Part shown: positions 17,032 through 27,027 of the stretch, piece after piece
Numbering within the stretch: position 1 is the stretch's first letter
Layout of the letters: every line of letters begins with the position of its first letter
Source: Acinetobacter sp. NIPH 298
GTDB taxonomy: Bacteria; Pseudomonadota; Gammaproteobacteria; Pseudomonadales; Moraxellaceae
DNA: 64,000 nucleotides
Assembly: GCF_000369505.1 (NCBI RefSeq)
Contig: NZ_KB850055.1
Coordinates: forward strand, 1,794,407 to 1,858,406
Reading direction: 5' to 3'
Notes under the pieces: model-generated
The model's database searches: none
Told to the model about the DNA's origin: nothing
Seen by the model: only the letters and a program-made list of their open reading frames with translations
Translations under genes and position numbers: made by a program

Positions 17032-19646
17032 GATAAATCCACCTTTGCTGAACCATTTTGAGCAGCTTGAGTCTGCTTCGCCGAACAATCAGGTAAATCA
17101 ATCGCAGGCGTACTAACAGATGCTCCGCTTTTAAACAAATGCTGCCCAGCCTTGACCTCAAACTTTCCACTGGTGGTTGGGAAGATTCCTGAGCTATTAA
17201 TCTTGATACCTGAACTACCCCCAATCAAATTGATCTCTTTCGGACTGGTAATGTAAATCGTATTCTCCGTCGAGATAATTTGAATACCACCACGAGCAAC
17301 CACATCCAAAGCATCACCTTGCGCTAAGATTTCAAACTTACCTTTTGCTGCAACTTGCTTAATTCCGCCTTGTGCTGCAAATAAACTGATCTTTTGACTG
17401 GTTTGGGCAATTAAATTCTTTTGCGTGGTTAGGTTAATGCTATTGCCTGCAAATTGGTTCAGTTGTCCATCTGCTGATAGATGAATGTCTTCTGATGTAC
17501 TGAGTCCTATACCATTGGGTGAACTCAGCAATAGCATCGCTTGCTCGAAACGAGCAATTTTGTCTTGAATCTGCTCTGCAAATGCCTGTAACTGCTCAAC
17601 CGATTCCAACTCATCGGTCTGTTGGTTCTTGGCTACTTCACTTAAGGCTTTGGCATTACTTTGATTGCCTTCTAGTTGTTGTTTGGCTGTTTGCGCTTCG
17701 AGATGATCGCCTTCAGCTTGGTCTTGTGCATGGGTGGTGATCAGTAAGCCTTCGCCTGCTCGGATCGCTCCCCATTGGTCAGTGCGTAGTTCAAAGCCTT
17801 CACCTCGGTCTTCGCTTTCTGCTTGCGCTTTAGGATGGCTGAGTTTTCCGAGATTGAGTTGACTTGATGCATGGCTGCTTTGTAGTTGAGCGCTGATTTG
17901 TCCTGTGGTGTCGTCAAAGCGCAGTTGGTTATAACCTGAGCCTTGGTATTCTTTGGACTTAATCCCTGCGAGTTTCTTAGTGTCGGGCAGTTGTCCTTGG
18001 TTATCGAATTTTGTTGGACTGCGTTGTGCTTCGTGCAGTCGTCCTGTGACATAAGGTCGATCTATATTGCCATCAAAGAAGTCGATGACCACGATTTCGC
18101 CAATGCGTGGCAGGAAGCGTGCGCCATAGCCTTCACCTGCCCATGGAGTGAGTACATCCACCCATGCCGAGTCGGTATCGTTGTCGTTACTGCCTGCGCC
18201 GCCATCGTGTTGGTGATCCTCATTTCGAGTGAACAGAAAGCGGACTTTGATTCTGCCCCATTCATCAACATGGATTTCTTCACCTGATGGTCCGACCACT
18301 TTGGCGCGTTGTGGATGGGCTGCTGGGCGGTGTTGTAGGGGTTGGTATTCGGGTACGGTTTTGATGCTGCGACGTTGTAGGGTCAGTTGGTTGGCTTGGC
18401 GTTCTGCTGGGTTTGTATTTGAGTTTATGTTGTTATTTTGCCATTGGCTTTGAGTGATCAGGCTTTGGATTTGTTGGTTTAAGTCTTTGGGCAAGTTGTT
18501 TTGGTTGTAGTAGTTTTTGGCAGTGATCAGAAATTCTTGGTCCGATCCGCTGTGTTGGTCAATCTCTGGGTGTTCGTTCAGTTTAAACCAGTAGCCCACT
18601 TGGCTATCGCGTACGGTGGTATGGGCAATAAATTGTTTGGCTTGGGCATCGTGGTAGTGGCTGAGGTTTTGATTGAGTTTTTCAATTTGGTTGTTGCCTG
18701 ATGCGGTTGCGCCATCTTCACCATTGAGGTCTTGCATCCATGCTGGGGTGAAGTGCCATGCGTCTTCAAGTCCTAGGCTGGCATTGTCGTGTTGTCCGCT
18801 ATGTTGATGGCTGCTTTGTACACTACCTGCACCGTCTTCTTGTTCTAGGGCATCGGCTTGCCAGCGTTGGATATGCACTGCGGTGGGTTGTAGGCTACGT
18901 TCCGCAATTAAGCTGGTCATGCTGTCGTATTGTTCGGTGGCACTGCTGCGGTGGTAGCGAATCGTTCTTCGATTTAAGGCTTGGTATTGGTTGTTATCGT
19001 CAATTAAGCGGAGTTTTTGTGCTTGGATCGGGCTGTTGCTGTTGGCAACGTTGAGTTGGGCTTCGTCGATGAGCCAATTGATGCCTTCGCTTCTGAGCAG
19101 TCGGGTAATGAAATCATAGTCGCTTTCATTGGCTTGCATCACAAAGGGTCGGACATCATAGTCTTGCGTCACGCCGCTGATATCAAGCGTGAGACTGGAA
19201 GCGAATAAGGGACTGCGTTGCTGCCATTCTTTGAACAGGGTTTGAACAATATCCAATACGGTTTTATTCATAAACACGCGACTGTTACGGCGTTTGTGCC
19301 ACAGTGCAGTAGGGTCTTGCAGTTTGAGTTTATATAGGGTCAGTGAACCGTCACTTTGCCCTTGTACGGCCTCAGTGATGATGCCGGTGGTTCTAAATAA
19401 TGTGCCTGTGTCGGTCACTTGATCGACGGCGACTTGAGAGCCAATGAATTGTTTTAATGGGATAGTCGCATTGGTTGATAGACAAATCAGTTCCGCAGTT
19501 ACGCCCTGATTAATGGCATGCTGACCTTGTATTTTTTGTAGGAACACTTCTGTGTTGAGCGCTTGATTGGCAAATTGAATATGAATCGCGCGTTTTTGGG
19601 CAGTTAAGCCTAATTGCGACAATGCTTGGAATATGTTGTTCAACAT
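17028..19646 (-). CDS. vgrG: Type VI secretion tip protein VgrG
   Basis: VgrG forms the trimeric spike of the T6SS tube and carries effectors. The 872-residue product has a gp27-like N-terminal part (RPFVMQANESDYDFITRLLR is diagnostic), then the gp5 OB-fold region (EWGRIKVRFLF, DSAWVDVLTPWAGEGYGARF, PRIGEIVVIDFFDGNIDRPY). A DUF2345 region follows (GIGLSTSEDIHLSADGQL and the IKQVAAKGKFEILAQ repeats). A short extra tail after IKINSSGIFP may bind the adaptor/effector. It is the first gene of the payload operon, and no core T6SS genes are in the window. Its bases look richer in G+C than the effector and immunity genes behind it. Confidence 0.95.
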   Translation of the reverse strand: MLNNIFQALSQLGLTAQKRAIHIQFANQALNTEVFLQKIQGQHAINQGVTAELICLSTNATIPLKQFIGSQVAVDQVTDTGTLFRTTGIITEAVQGQSDGSLTLYKLKLQDPTALWHKRRNSRVFMNKTVLDIVQTLFKEWQQRSPLFASSLTLDISGVTQDYDVRPFVMQANESDYDFITRLLRSEGINWLIDEAQLNVANSNSPIQAQKLRLIDDNNQYQALNRRTIRYHRSSATEQYDSMTSLIAERSLQPTAVHIQRWQADALEQEDGAGSVQSSHQHSGQHDNASLGLEDAWHFTPAWMQDLNGEDGATASGNNQIEKLNQNLSHYHDAQAKQFIAHTTVRDSQVGYWFKLNEHPEIDQHSGSDQEFLITAKNYYNQNNLPKDLNQQIQSLITQSQWQNNNINSNTNPAERQANQLTLQRRSIKTVPEYQPLQHRPAAHPQRAKVVGPSGEEIHVDEWGRIKVRFLFTRNEDHQHDGGAGSNDNDTDSAWVDVLTPWAGEGYGARFLPRIGEIVVIDFFDGNIDRPYVTGRLHEAQRSPTKFDNQGQLPDTKKLAGIKSKEYQGSGYNQLRFDDTTGQISAQLQSSHASSQLNLGKLSHPKAQAESEDRGEGFELRTDQWGAIRAGEGLLITTHAQDQAEGDHLEAQTAKQQLEGNQSNAKALSEVAKNQQTDELESVEQLQAFAEQIQDKIARFEQAMLLLSSPNGIGLSTSEDIHLSADGQLNQFAGNSINLTTQKNLIAQTSQKISLFAAQGGIKQVAAKGKFEILAQGDALDVVARGGIQIISTENTIYITSPKEINLIGGSSGIKINSSGIFPTTSGKFEVKAGQHLFKSGASVSTPAIDLPDCSAKQTQAAQNGSAKVDLS

Positions 19647-19766
19647 TTGTTATAAAATATTTACTAAAATCTGCCCGATTCTATAATAAACATACAAGTT
19701 AGTCTATGTTTTTAATGTCAACCAATTGAAACGGGCACTTTACATAAAGTGAAATCCAATGCCTAG

Positions 19767-20630
19767 ATGACTCGTCGCACTAAACTATTATTTGCTATAC
19801 TACCTATCCTGTTTTTCGCTCCACCCTTTTTCATGTCACCATCTGCACAACGTTCTCTTATTGTCCAAATTGACCAATTTTTACCACAAACACAGTGCGG
19901 TTTATGTGGGCATCGTGATGGCTGTTTGCCTTATGCGAAATCGATTGCGGAAGGTGAAGCAGCCAATAAATGTGTTCCGGGAGGACAGCCTGTTGCCGAT
20001 GCACTTGCTGTGTTCTTACAACGCCCTTATCTTACGGCTGAACCAAGTGTTTGGGATATCCAAGCAGATGGTCGCCCGCAACGCATGAAAGCCATCATTC
20101 GAGAAGATGAATGTATTGGTTGTACCAAATGTATCAGTGCGTGTCCCGTTGATGCCATCATTGGCAGCGGTAAACTGATGCACAGTATTTTGACTGACCT
20201 GTGTACAGGCTGCGAATTATGTATTCCACCATGTCCTGTCGATTGTATTGATCTAGTTGCAGATACCCAACCTTTACCCACGATACAACAACGTCATATC
20301 GAACAAGATGATCTTAGACATCGTTACTATGCGCATATCCAACGTGAAGAAAAACGTCGTATCAGTCGTAAAGGGCCTATCGTACGTGCAGAAATTGATA
20401 TTGAGTTCTTTGCTCAGTTTTCACAGGCCTCAAATAATATTCCGACGATTACCTTAGCAGATAAACCTAAAGAAAGCTCTACCCTTGATGCCAAAACAAC
20501 CATTGAACTTGCTAAAATTCGTACTCAAATTAAGAAGTTAGAAAAGCAACTCAGTGTTCGTACAGATGAACAAAAACAAGTCCAGCTCATCGCACTTCAA
20601 CAACGTTTAAACGAGTTGCAGGAAGTCTAA
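19767..20630 (+). CDS. RnfB-like electron transport ferredoxin, stand-alone
   Basis: This 287-residue protein has a hydrophobic N-terminus ([17 protein letters not shown]), then a 4Fe-4S (Fe4S) module with [10 protein letters not shown] and a later cysteine at NKCVPGG. Two classical 4Fe-4S ferredoxin motifs follow: [12 protein letters not shown] and [12 protein letters not shown]. The C-terminal ~100 residues form a charged coiled-coil-like tail ([13 protein letters not shown]). In Rnf/Rsx complexes RnfB passes electrons to the membrane pump or to SoxR. No rnfA, C, D, G or E is present here, so this copy probably serves another, unknown partner. It abuts nth with no gap, as rnf genes do in other gamma-proteobacteria. 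Confidence 0.88.
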   Translation: MTRRTKLLFAILPILFFAPPFFMSPSAQRSLIVQIDQFLPQTQCGLCGHRDGCLPYAKSIAEGEAANKCVPGGQPVADALAVFLQRPYLTAEPSVWDIQADGRPQRMKAIIREDECIGCTKCISACPVDAIIGSGKLMHSILTDLCTGCELCIPPCPVDCIDLVADTQPLPTIQQRHIEQDDLRHRYYAHIQREEKRRISRKGPIVRAEIDIEFFAQFSQASNNIPTITLADKPKESSTLDAKTTIELAKIRTQIKKLEKQLSVRTDEQKQVQLIALQQRLNELQEV

Positions 20631-21317
20631 ATGCCCGTTAAAAATATGACCAAAAAGCAGATTCAAACCTTTTTTGAGCGTTTACGCGAACAGCGACCCA
20701 ACCCTGAAACGGAACTCAATTATTCATCACCATTTGAGTTATTGATTGCGGTCATGCTTTCAGCACAAGCCACCGATGTCAGTGTAAATAAAGCCACCGA
20801 CAAACTTTATCCGATTGCGAATACTGCTCAAGCCATTTTCAACCTCGGTGTAGACGGTTTAAAAACCTATATAAAAACCATTGGCTTGTATAACTCTAAA
20901 GCTGAAAATGTCATCAAAACTTGTGGTATTTTGCTGGAACAACATCAAGGTCAAGTGCCTGAAACACGCCAAGCACTCGAAGCTTTGCCCGGTGTAGGTC
21001 GAAAAACAGCGAATGTGGTGTTAAATACGGCTTTTGGACAACCTGCAATGGCGGTAGATACCCATATTTTTCGTGTCGGTAATCGTACAGGTTTGGCTAT
21101 TGGAAAGAATGTTTTAGAGGTAGAGCATCGCTTAATTAAAGTCATTCCAAAAGAATTTATTTTAGATGCGCATCATTGGTTAATTCTACACGGACGTTAT
21201 TGCTGTATTGCACGTAAACCCAAGTGTAATGAGTGCATCGTTTCTGATGTATGCAATTGGCCTGAACGCTTTGAGTTTGGCGCAACCAAAGCCATCGCGA
21301 TCAAAAATCTCAATTAA
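20631..21317 (+). CDS. nth: Endonuclease III
   Basis: Nth is a bifunctional DNA glycosylase/AP lyase that removes oxidised pyrimidines in base excision repair. The 228-residue product has the helix-hairpin-helix LPGVGRKTANVVLN containing the catalytic lysine, the catalytic aspartate in AVDTHIFRV, and a C-terminal 4Fe-4S cluster with the C-x6-C-x2-C-x5-C spacing (CIARKPKCNECIVSDVC). The start follows directly on the rnfB-like stop codon, so the two are co-transcribed. The stop codon overlaps the stop codon of the convergent small membrane gene at 21314. Confidence 0.96.
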   Translation: MPVKNMTKKQIQTFFERLREQRPNPETELNYSSPFELLIAVMLSAQATDVSVNKATDKLYPIANTAQAIFNLGVDGLKTYIKTIGLYNSKAENVIKTCGILLEQHQGQVPETRQALEALPGVGRKTANVVLNTAFGQPAMAVDTHIFRVGNRTGLAIGKNVLEVEHRLIKVIPKEFILDAHHWLILHGRYCCIARKPKCNECIVSDVCNWPERFEFGATKAIAIKNLN

Positions 21318-21496
21318 TCCTGAGTCTCTTTATTCTTTTGCAATTTAGGATGTAGTTGACGTGCTTTGCCATTTTGCTTATTTTCCAAAGCTTGCTGCGC
21401 TTGTACATGGCGCAGCATTTTTTGACTTTGGTACAGTAAGAATAACAATAATGCAAAACTTAAAATAACGGCGGCGATCAAGACAATCTTTAGCAT
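21314..21496 (-). CDS. Small single-pass membrane protein, unknown function
   Basis: This 60-residue protein starts MLKIVLIAAVILSFALLLFL, one transmembrane helix, followed by a basic, Gln/Lys-rich cytoplasmic tail ending KNKETQD. The ATG at 21496 is chosen because GGAGGAAACA provides an excellent ribosome site; a TTG upstream would start inside that site. It lies between adk and the convergent nth. Function is unknown. Confidence 0.7.
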   Translation of the reverse strand: MLKIVLIAAVILSFALLLFLLYQSQKMLRHVQAQQALENKQNGKARQLHPKLQKNKETQD

Positions 21497-21512
21497 TGTT
21501 TCCTCCAAAATA

Positions 21513-21540
21513 AAAAGAGCCCTATATTCAGAGCTCTTTT
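21513..21540. terminator. Terminator downstream of adk
   Basis: AAAAGAGC and GCTCTTTT form an 8-bp stem around a 12-nt loop between adk and the small membrane gene, and give a T-run on the minus strand. Confidence 0.65.
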
Positions 21541-21557
21541 CCGATCAACAATCCAAA

Positions 21558-22226
<669 letters not shown>

Positions 22227-22293
22227 CTAAAAACAATAAATTTTAAATTGAGCAATATCATACAGAGTTATCACTCAACCAACATCAAATTAA

Positions 22294-23607
22294 TTATAAG
22301 AAAGCAACAAATAAGTGAATTAAACCAGCCAAGAAACCAGTTACCCCACCCAGTACAATTAAAATCCATTCATCTTCTTGGAATGCAGGACGTAATAAGT
22401 TCTGGAACTCTTTCGGTGTTAGTTCACGAATACGCTCTCTAAACATATGAAAGATTTTCTGCGCACGGCTTGCATTCAAGGCTGGATCACATACTGGACC
22501 CATGGTAATTTCAATTGAACGATCAATCAAGTCGGTCTTTAGTCTAGCATACTCCCTAGGACCTAAAGATAACTGCAACGACGTGCGTACCAATGGTGTT
22601 TCCATGATTTCATTGATATGACGTTTAACAATACGGCGTGTTTTATCTTTCTTACTGCCATACATCATTTCAGTCATAATTGACTTCAAGGTAATCAAAT
22701 CTTCAGTCACTACACTCGCAAATACATCAGAAACTTCTTCCTGACGCTTCATAAATGCACCTTGAACATTATAAGTTCCAATCTTAAGGACTGGCACAAC
22801 CCAAGGGAATTTGCGGTCTTTGGTTAAACGGAAAAACTGCGGATAGCGAACAGGATGGGGTTGAATTGGATTGAATACCATCCAAATTGCGATCCAGTTG
22901 GTCAAGAAACCCCATATCGCAGCCCAAAACGGCACTGTCCAATGCCAAGGCACCACGAACCATACAATCATCTGGAAGATACCGAAGAACATCCCGATGA
23001 GTGCACTAATATGCCAAATAAAGTTAATTTCTTTTTGTCCGACCTTGAGGAACATGCGCACCATCAAACGGCGATCACCTTCCATTTGGCTGACCACCAT
23101 TTCTCGCATATCTACCAATGACTCTACATTCAAAGTCAGCTCGGTGACAAGCTCTCTCAAGGTGGTTGGTAATTGCTTATGTGCTTGTGCATAAATACGG
23201 CGTTTAATGGAATAAGGTAAGTTTTCCCATAACACCGCATTGCGATCAATCATGACTTCATCAATGAGATGTTCAAGCTCAAAACCAACTTGCTCACCAA
23301 TGATCATCGCCATGTCTTCAGGATCCATTGCTTCTAAAAACTCGCGCAATGATCCCAATTTAGACAGGGTATTATCCGTAATAATGCCTGAAATACGCCC
23401 CGCTTTGCGTGGCACGATACCTTGCCACCCCACAGGCAATGGCCCTAAGTGAAATCCCCAAAAGTTAATCGGGTAAAACACCATTTTTAAAGCCATCCAC
23501 ACATGTGCCCAAGTCACAAAAGCAGTTACAGGTATAATACTGAGGACTGCCCAAAAATCTGGACGTGCTAAAAAAATCTGCCACAATTCATTGACGTAAT
23601 CAAACAT
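22294..23607 (-). CDS. DUF445 family membrane protein
   Basis: This 437-residue inner-membrane protein has the DUF445 hallmarks. Helices lie at the N-terminus and a GWQGIVPRKAGRIS motif follows a conserved KMVFYP. A long middle region is rich in charged residues, paired helices lie near 210-260 (ISALIGMFFGIFQMIVWFVV), and the C-terminus is hydrophobic (ILIVLGGVTGFLAGLIHLFV). The family role is not established. It is transcribed toward adk with about 80 nt between them, and co-transcription is possible. Confidence 0.8.
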   Translation of the reverse strand: MFDYVNELWQIFLARPDFWAVLSIIPVTAFVTWAHVWMALKMVFYPINFWGFHLGPLPVGWQGIVPRKAGRISGIITDNTLSKLGSLREFLEAMDPEDMAMIIGEQVGFELEHLIDEVMIDRNAVLWENLPYSIKRRIYAQAHKQLPTTLRELVTELTLNVESLVDMREMVVSQMEGDRRLMVRMFLKVGQKEINFIWHISALIGMFFGIFQMIVWFVVPWHWTVPFWAAIWGFLTNWIAIWMVFNPIQPHPVRYPQFFRLTKDRKFPWVVPVLKIGTYNVQGAFMKRQEEVSDVFASVVTEDLITLKSIMTEMMYGSKKDKTRRIVKRHINEIMETPLVRTSLQLSLGPREYARLKTDLIDRSIEITMGPVCDPALNASRAQKIFHMFRERIRELTPKEFQNLLRPAFQEDEWILIVLGGVTGFLAGLIHLFVAFL

Positions 23608-23669
23608 GCATGACTCTCAGAATTATTGATACATGATGGTTTATAAAAAAATGAACAGTGTGTTCACTC

Positions 23670-24188
23670 CTATAAACCAAAACTTAACGAATATGAAAAT
23701 TGCAGCGTTGGTTCAGTTTTCTCAATCACGTTTCCACGATCATTTTTGAGTTTTTCACCCGCTCCAATTCCCACACTAAAGGTACTGATGCGTTCTGAAT
23801 TTAGCCACACGTACGCAAGATCGACACCTGCGCCTAAACGCGCTTTTTCTTCACCATCAATTTGTTTACTTTCTATATGGCCGGCATACGCACCGATGTA
23901 ATAACCATTTTTATCTGTGCCAGTAAGATGATACGGATAGCGAAATCCGACTTGTCCCCCTGCTGGATTTTCATCATTTAAAAAAACACCCGCTTTGGCA
24001 TAGGCGATCCCATAAGGATTTACCCACTCAAGATTGGCATGTAATAATTTTTTGGTAAAACCAGCCCCAACATTCCACGTTGAAACGTTTGCCCCTGTCA
24101 ATTTTGCTTCGGGAAGATATGCTTTCTCTCCAGCATGCGCTAAACCATTGGATGCTAAAACCGCGAGTAAAAGATAAATTTTTCTCAT
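23670..24188 (-). CDS. Predicted outer-membrane beta-barrel protein, unknown
   Basis: This 172-residue protein starts MRKIYLLLAVLASNGLAHA, a signal peptide cleaved before GEKAY. The rest alternates polar and aromatic residues in short strands (YYIGAYAGHI, VDLAYVWL, LQFSYSLSFGL), suggesting a small eight-stranded barrel that ends in an aromatic/leucine C-terminus. The start at 24188 is supported by GGAG 7 nt upstream. I recognise no specific family. Confidence 0.65.
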   Translation of the reverse strand: MRKIYLLLAVLASNGLAHAGEKAYLPEAKLTGANVSTWNVGAGFTKKLLHANLEWVNPYGIAYAKAGVFLNDENPAGGQVGFRYPYHLTGTDKNGYYIGAYAGHIESKQIDGEEKARLGAGVDLAYVWLNSERISTFSVGIGAGEKLKNDRGNVIEKTEPTLQFSYSLSFGL

Positions 24189-24427
24189 TATTTTCTCCAT
24201 TTTCCCTAAGAGTGTATATTGGTCTTTCCATTTCAAACAGTTTGTGACTTTAACAGAATTATTTTGCTTCTAATATACAAGACCGTACAATTTTAATGTC
24301 TGCAAAGTCAAAAACTGTCGCGTCATCATTTGCATGAAGTGTTGAAAATTCTACAGTAAGATCATGCAACTTACGTTAAAATATTTAGCCAATCCACCCC
24401 TCAATCGTATAATTAAGTCGACACCCT

Positions 24428-26476
24428 ATGAAACAGCACTTTCTTTTAAAAAACATGCAACAAGAAAAGCGCATTTATAAGGGTCGAATTTTGTTTGCAA
24501 TGTTTCTGGTTGCGACTTTTTTACTTTTACTGATTTGTCGTTATGCATATTTACAGATTGTTCATTACGATGATTTTACAACGGCCTCAGATAAGAACAG
24601 AATTCGCTTGCAACCGCTTCCGCCTGCTCGTGGTTATATTTATGACCGCAATGGTATCCTGTTAGCAGACAATTATCCTGTATTTACAGCCACGCTCAGT
24701 CGTGCTGATGTCAGTGATATTGACGATAGCATTGAGCGCTTAGTACCAATCCTAAATCTCACACAAGAAGACGTTGACCGATTTAAAAGTCGTGTAAAAA
24801 CAGCACGAAAGACTGAGCGAATCACCATCAAACTTAATCTAACCGAAGCAGATATTGCCAAGTTTAGTGAAGTTAGATATGCATTTCCCGGCGTAAAAAT
24901 AGAAACACAAATGACCCGCTATTATCCATTTGGTGAGTTATTTGCGCATGTAATCGGCTATGTAGGTCGTATTAACGATAAAGAACTCAAAGCGATTGAT
25001 AAAGACTTATATGCGGGTACCAACCTCATTGGCAAAATTGGGGTGGAAAAAAGCTATGAAGAACTGTTACATGGTTTCCCCGGATACGAGTCAGTTGAAG
25101 CTGATGCTCACGGCAATGTACTGCGCAATCTAGGCCGCAAAGATCCCACTCGCGGTAATGATTTATATTTGTCACTGGACTATGGCTTACAAACCATTGC
25201 ATCAGAGCAACTCGCAGGACGTCGTGGTGCAATTGTGGCGATGGACCCACGTACAGGTGAAATTTTAGCGTTGGTGTCTAGTCCAAGTTTCAATCCAAAC
25301 TTATTCGTAACTGGAATTAGTTTCAAAGATTATGGCGAGCTGCGCGACAATCTGGATCAACCCCTATTTAACCGTGCTGTCCAAGGAGTGTACCCTCCAG
25401 GGTCAACCATTAAACCGATGTTTGGTTTAGGTGGTATCCACTATGGCTTGGTGGATTGGAATACAGCGATTTCTGATCCGGGCTATTTCTCACTACCGGG
25501 TGATAGTCACCGCTTCCGTGACCACAAAAAGAGTGGTCATGGTCTCGTCAATATGCACAAAGCACAAATTGTTTCATGCGATACCTATTTTTATGTACTG
25601 TCTTATCGCATGGGCATTGAAAAAATGAATGACTGGATGCGCCAATTCGGTTTTGGTGAAAAGACTGGAATTGATTTGCCAAGTGAAAGCACGGGCTTGT
25701 ACCCAAGTCCTGCATGGAAAATGCGCACTCGAAATGCCAAATGGTTAAAAGGTGAGACGATTTCCGTGAGTATTGGACAAGGTGCTTTTACCTCAACACC
25801 TTTACAGTTAGCAATGGCAACTGCCATTACAGCAAATCAAGGTGCTCACGTCACTCCTCATGTATTACGTGAAACCAAAGGTACCAAAAAATTTGATGTC
25901 CACAATGCCCCAGACGGACAAATTAAATTTAATGGAACACTCGATGATTGGATCAAAATGCGTGAGGCAATGGTCGATGTCATTCAATCAGGTACAGGTC
26001 GAGGCATCAAAAGCGGTCTACAATATTCTATTGCGGGTAAAACAGGGACAGCCCAAGTTAAAAGTATTGCGCAAGGCAAGCGCTATAACGAAGCGGCACT
26101 TTCTGAACGTCAGCGCGATCATGGTCTATTCGTTGGTTTTGCGCCTGCTGAAAATCCTGAAATTGCCATTGCTGTGGTTTGGGAAAACGGTCGAAGTGGC
26201 GGTGCAGCCACACAAATTGCCCGTCCAATTTTTGATTATTGGCTGGTAAAGCGTAAAACTGATCCATTGCGTCCAGCCAACCATCAAGTTAGCGGTGGTC
26301 TCATGACCGCTGGTATTAAACCAGGTGAGTTACCAAGTGGTAACGGAACGATCGAAAGCATCCAACAAAATACAACGGCAACGACAGACGCAGCACCGAC
26401 CAATAATCCTCCAATCGTAACGAATAGCACAGCGACAACAACTCCTGCTCAAGCAAGTGAAGGAGCAACTGAATAA
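24428..26476 (+). CDS. mrdA: Penicillin-binding protein 2
   Basis: PBP2 is the transpeptidase of the rod elongation complex and cross-links peptidoglycan in the periplasm. The 682-residue product has an N-terminal membrane anchor (FAMFLVATFLLLLICRYAYL), a pedestal domain, and the transpeptidase motifs in order: SxxK in PPGSTIKPMF, SCD in VSCDTYFY, and KTG in AGKTGTAQV. A Thr/Pro-rich tail of about 60 residues follows. The stop codon shares one base with the rsmD start, so the two form an operon. rodA is not adjacent, which differs from the Enterobacteria layout. Confidence 0.96.
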   Translation: MKQHFLLKNMQQEKRIYKGRILFAMFLVATFLLLLICRYAYLQIVHYDDFTTASDKNRIRLQPLPPARGYIYDRNGILLADNYPVFTATLSRADVSDIDDSIERLVPILNLTQEDVDRFKSRVKTARKTERITIKLNLTEADIAKFSEVRYAFPGVKIETQMTRYYPFGELFAHVIGYVGRINDKELKAIDKDLYAGTNLIGKIGVEKSYEELLHGFPGYESVEADAHGNVLRNLGRKDPTRGNDLYLSLDYGLQTIASEQLAGRRGAIVAMDPRTGEILALVSSPSFNPNLFVTGISFKDYGELRDNLDQPLFNRAVQGVYPPGSTIKPMFGLGGIHYGLVDWNTAISDPGYFSLPGDSHRFRDHKKSGHGLVNMHKAQIVSCDTYFYVLSYRMGIEKMNDWMRQFGFGEKTGIDLPSESTGLYPSPAWKMRTRNAKWLKGETISVSIGQGAFTSTPLQLAMATAITANQGAHVTPHVLRETKGTKKFDVHNAPDGQIKFNGTLDDWIKMREAMVDVIQSGTGRGIKSGLQYSIAGKTGTAQVKSIAQGKRYNEAALSERQRDHGLFVGFAPAENPEIAIAVVWENGRSGGAATQIARPIFDYWLVKRKTDPLRPANHQVSGGLMTAGIKPGELPSGNGTIESIQQNTTATTDAAPTNNPPIVTNSTATTTPAQASEGATE

Positions 26477-27027
26477 TGAAAAATCAATTGCGTATTATTG
26501 GTGGAGAGTGGAAACGTCGAACACTCCCATTTGCTAATATTGAAGGTTTACGACCTACACCCGATCGGGTTCGTGAAACTTTATTCAACTGGTTGATGTG
26601 GGATATTCAAAATACACAGGTCTTGGATTTATGCACAGGATCAGGTGCACTTGCTTTTGAAGCCCTGTCACGTGGCGCCGCAAAAGTGGTCATGATCGAA
26701 CCGAATACAACTCAAGCCAATTTTTTAAAAGAAAATATCCAACTGTTAAAAGCCCAAAACTGCAAATTGATCGTATCAACAGCACAACAGGCTTTAAAGA
26801 AATTAAGCACTTCATCATTTGATGTGGTCTTTCTCGATCCACCTTATAGTCTTGATCTATGGCAAGAACTGGCTGAACTGGCTGATCCATTGATCGTAGA
26901 AAAAGCTTATATTTATGTTGAAGCTGATCGAGATTTATCTCAACTCAAACTTCCAGCTACATGGCAAAAAGTTAAAGAAACCAAAGCAGGTCTGGTTCGA
27001 GCAGCTTTATATCAAAAAATAAGCTAA
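26476..27027 (+). CDS. rsmD: 16S rRNA (guanine966-N2)-methyltransferase RsmD
   Basis: RsmD methylates G966 of 16S rRNA with S-adenosylmethionine. The 183-residue product has the early LRIIGGEWKRR and RPTPDRVRETLFNWL blocks, the SAM-binding DLCTGSGALAFEALSRGA motif and the catalytic DPPY motif (VVFLDPPYSL). It overlaps mrdA by one base, and its stop overlaps that of the convergent gene at 27024 by 4 nt. Confidence 0.95.
   Translation: MKNQLRIIGGEWKRRTLPFANIEGLRPTPDRVRETLFNWLMWDIQNTQVLDLCTGSGALAFEALSRGAAKVVMIEPNTTQANFLKENIQLLKAQNCKLIVSTAQQALKKLSTSSFDVVFLDPPYSLDLWQELAELADPLIVEKAYIYVEADRDLSQLKLPATWQKVKETKAGLVRAALYQKIS

Noticed and set aside
17032..17088. Longer adaptor start at ATG 17088
   Set aside because: It would overlap vgrG by 61 nt; the GTG at 17031 has a ribosome site and the GTGA overlap seen at the next junctions.
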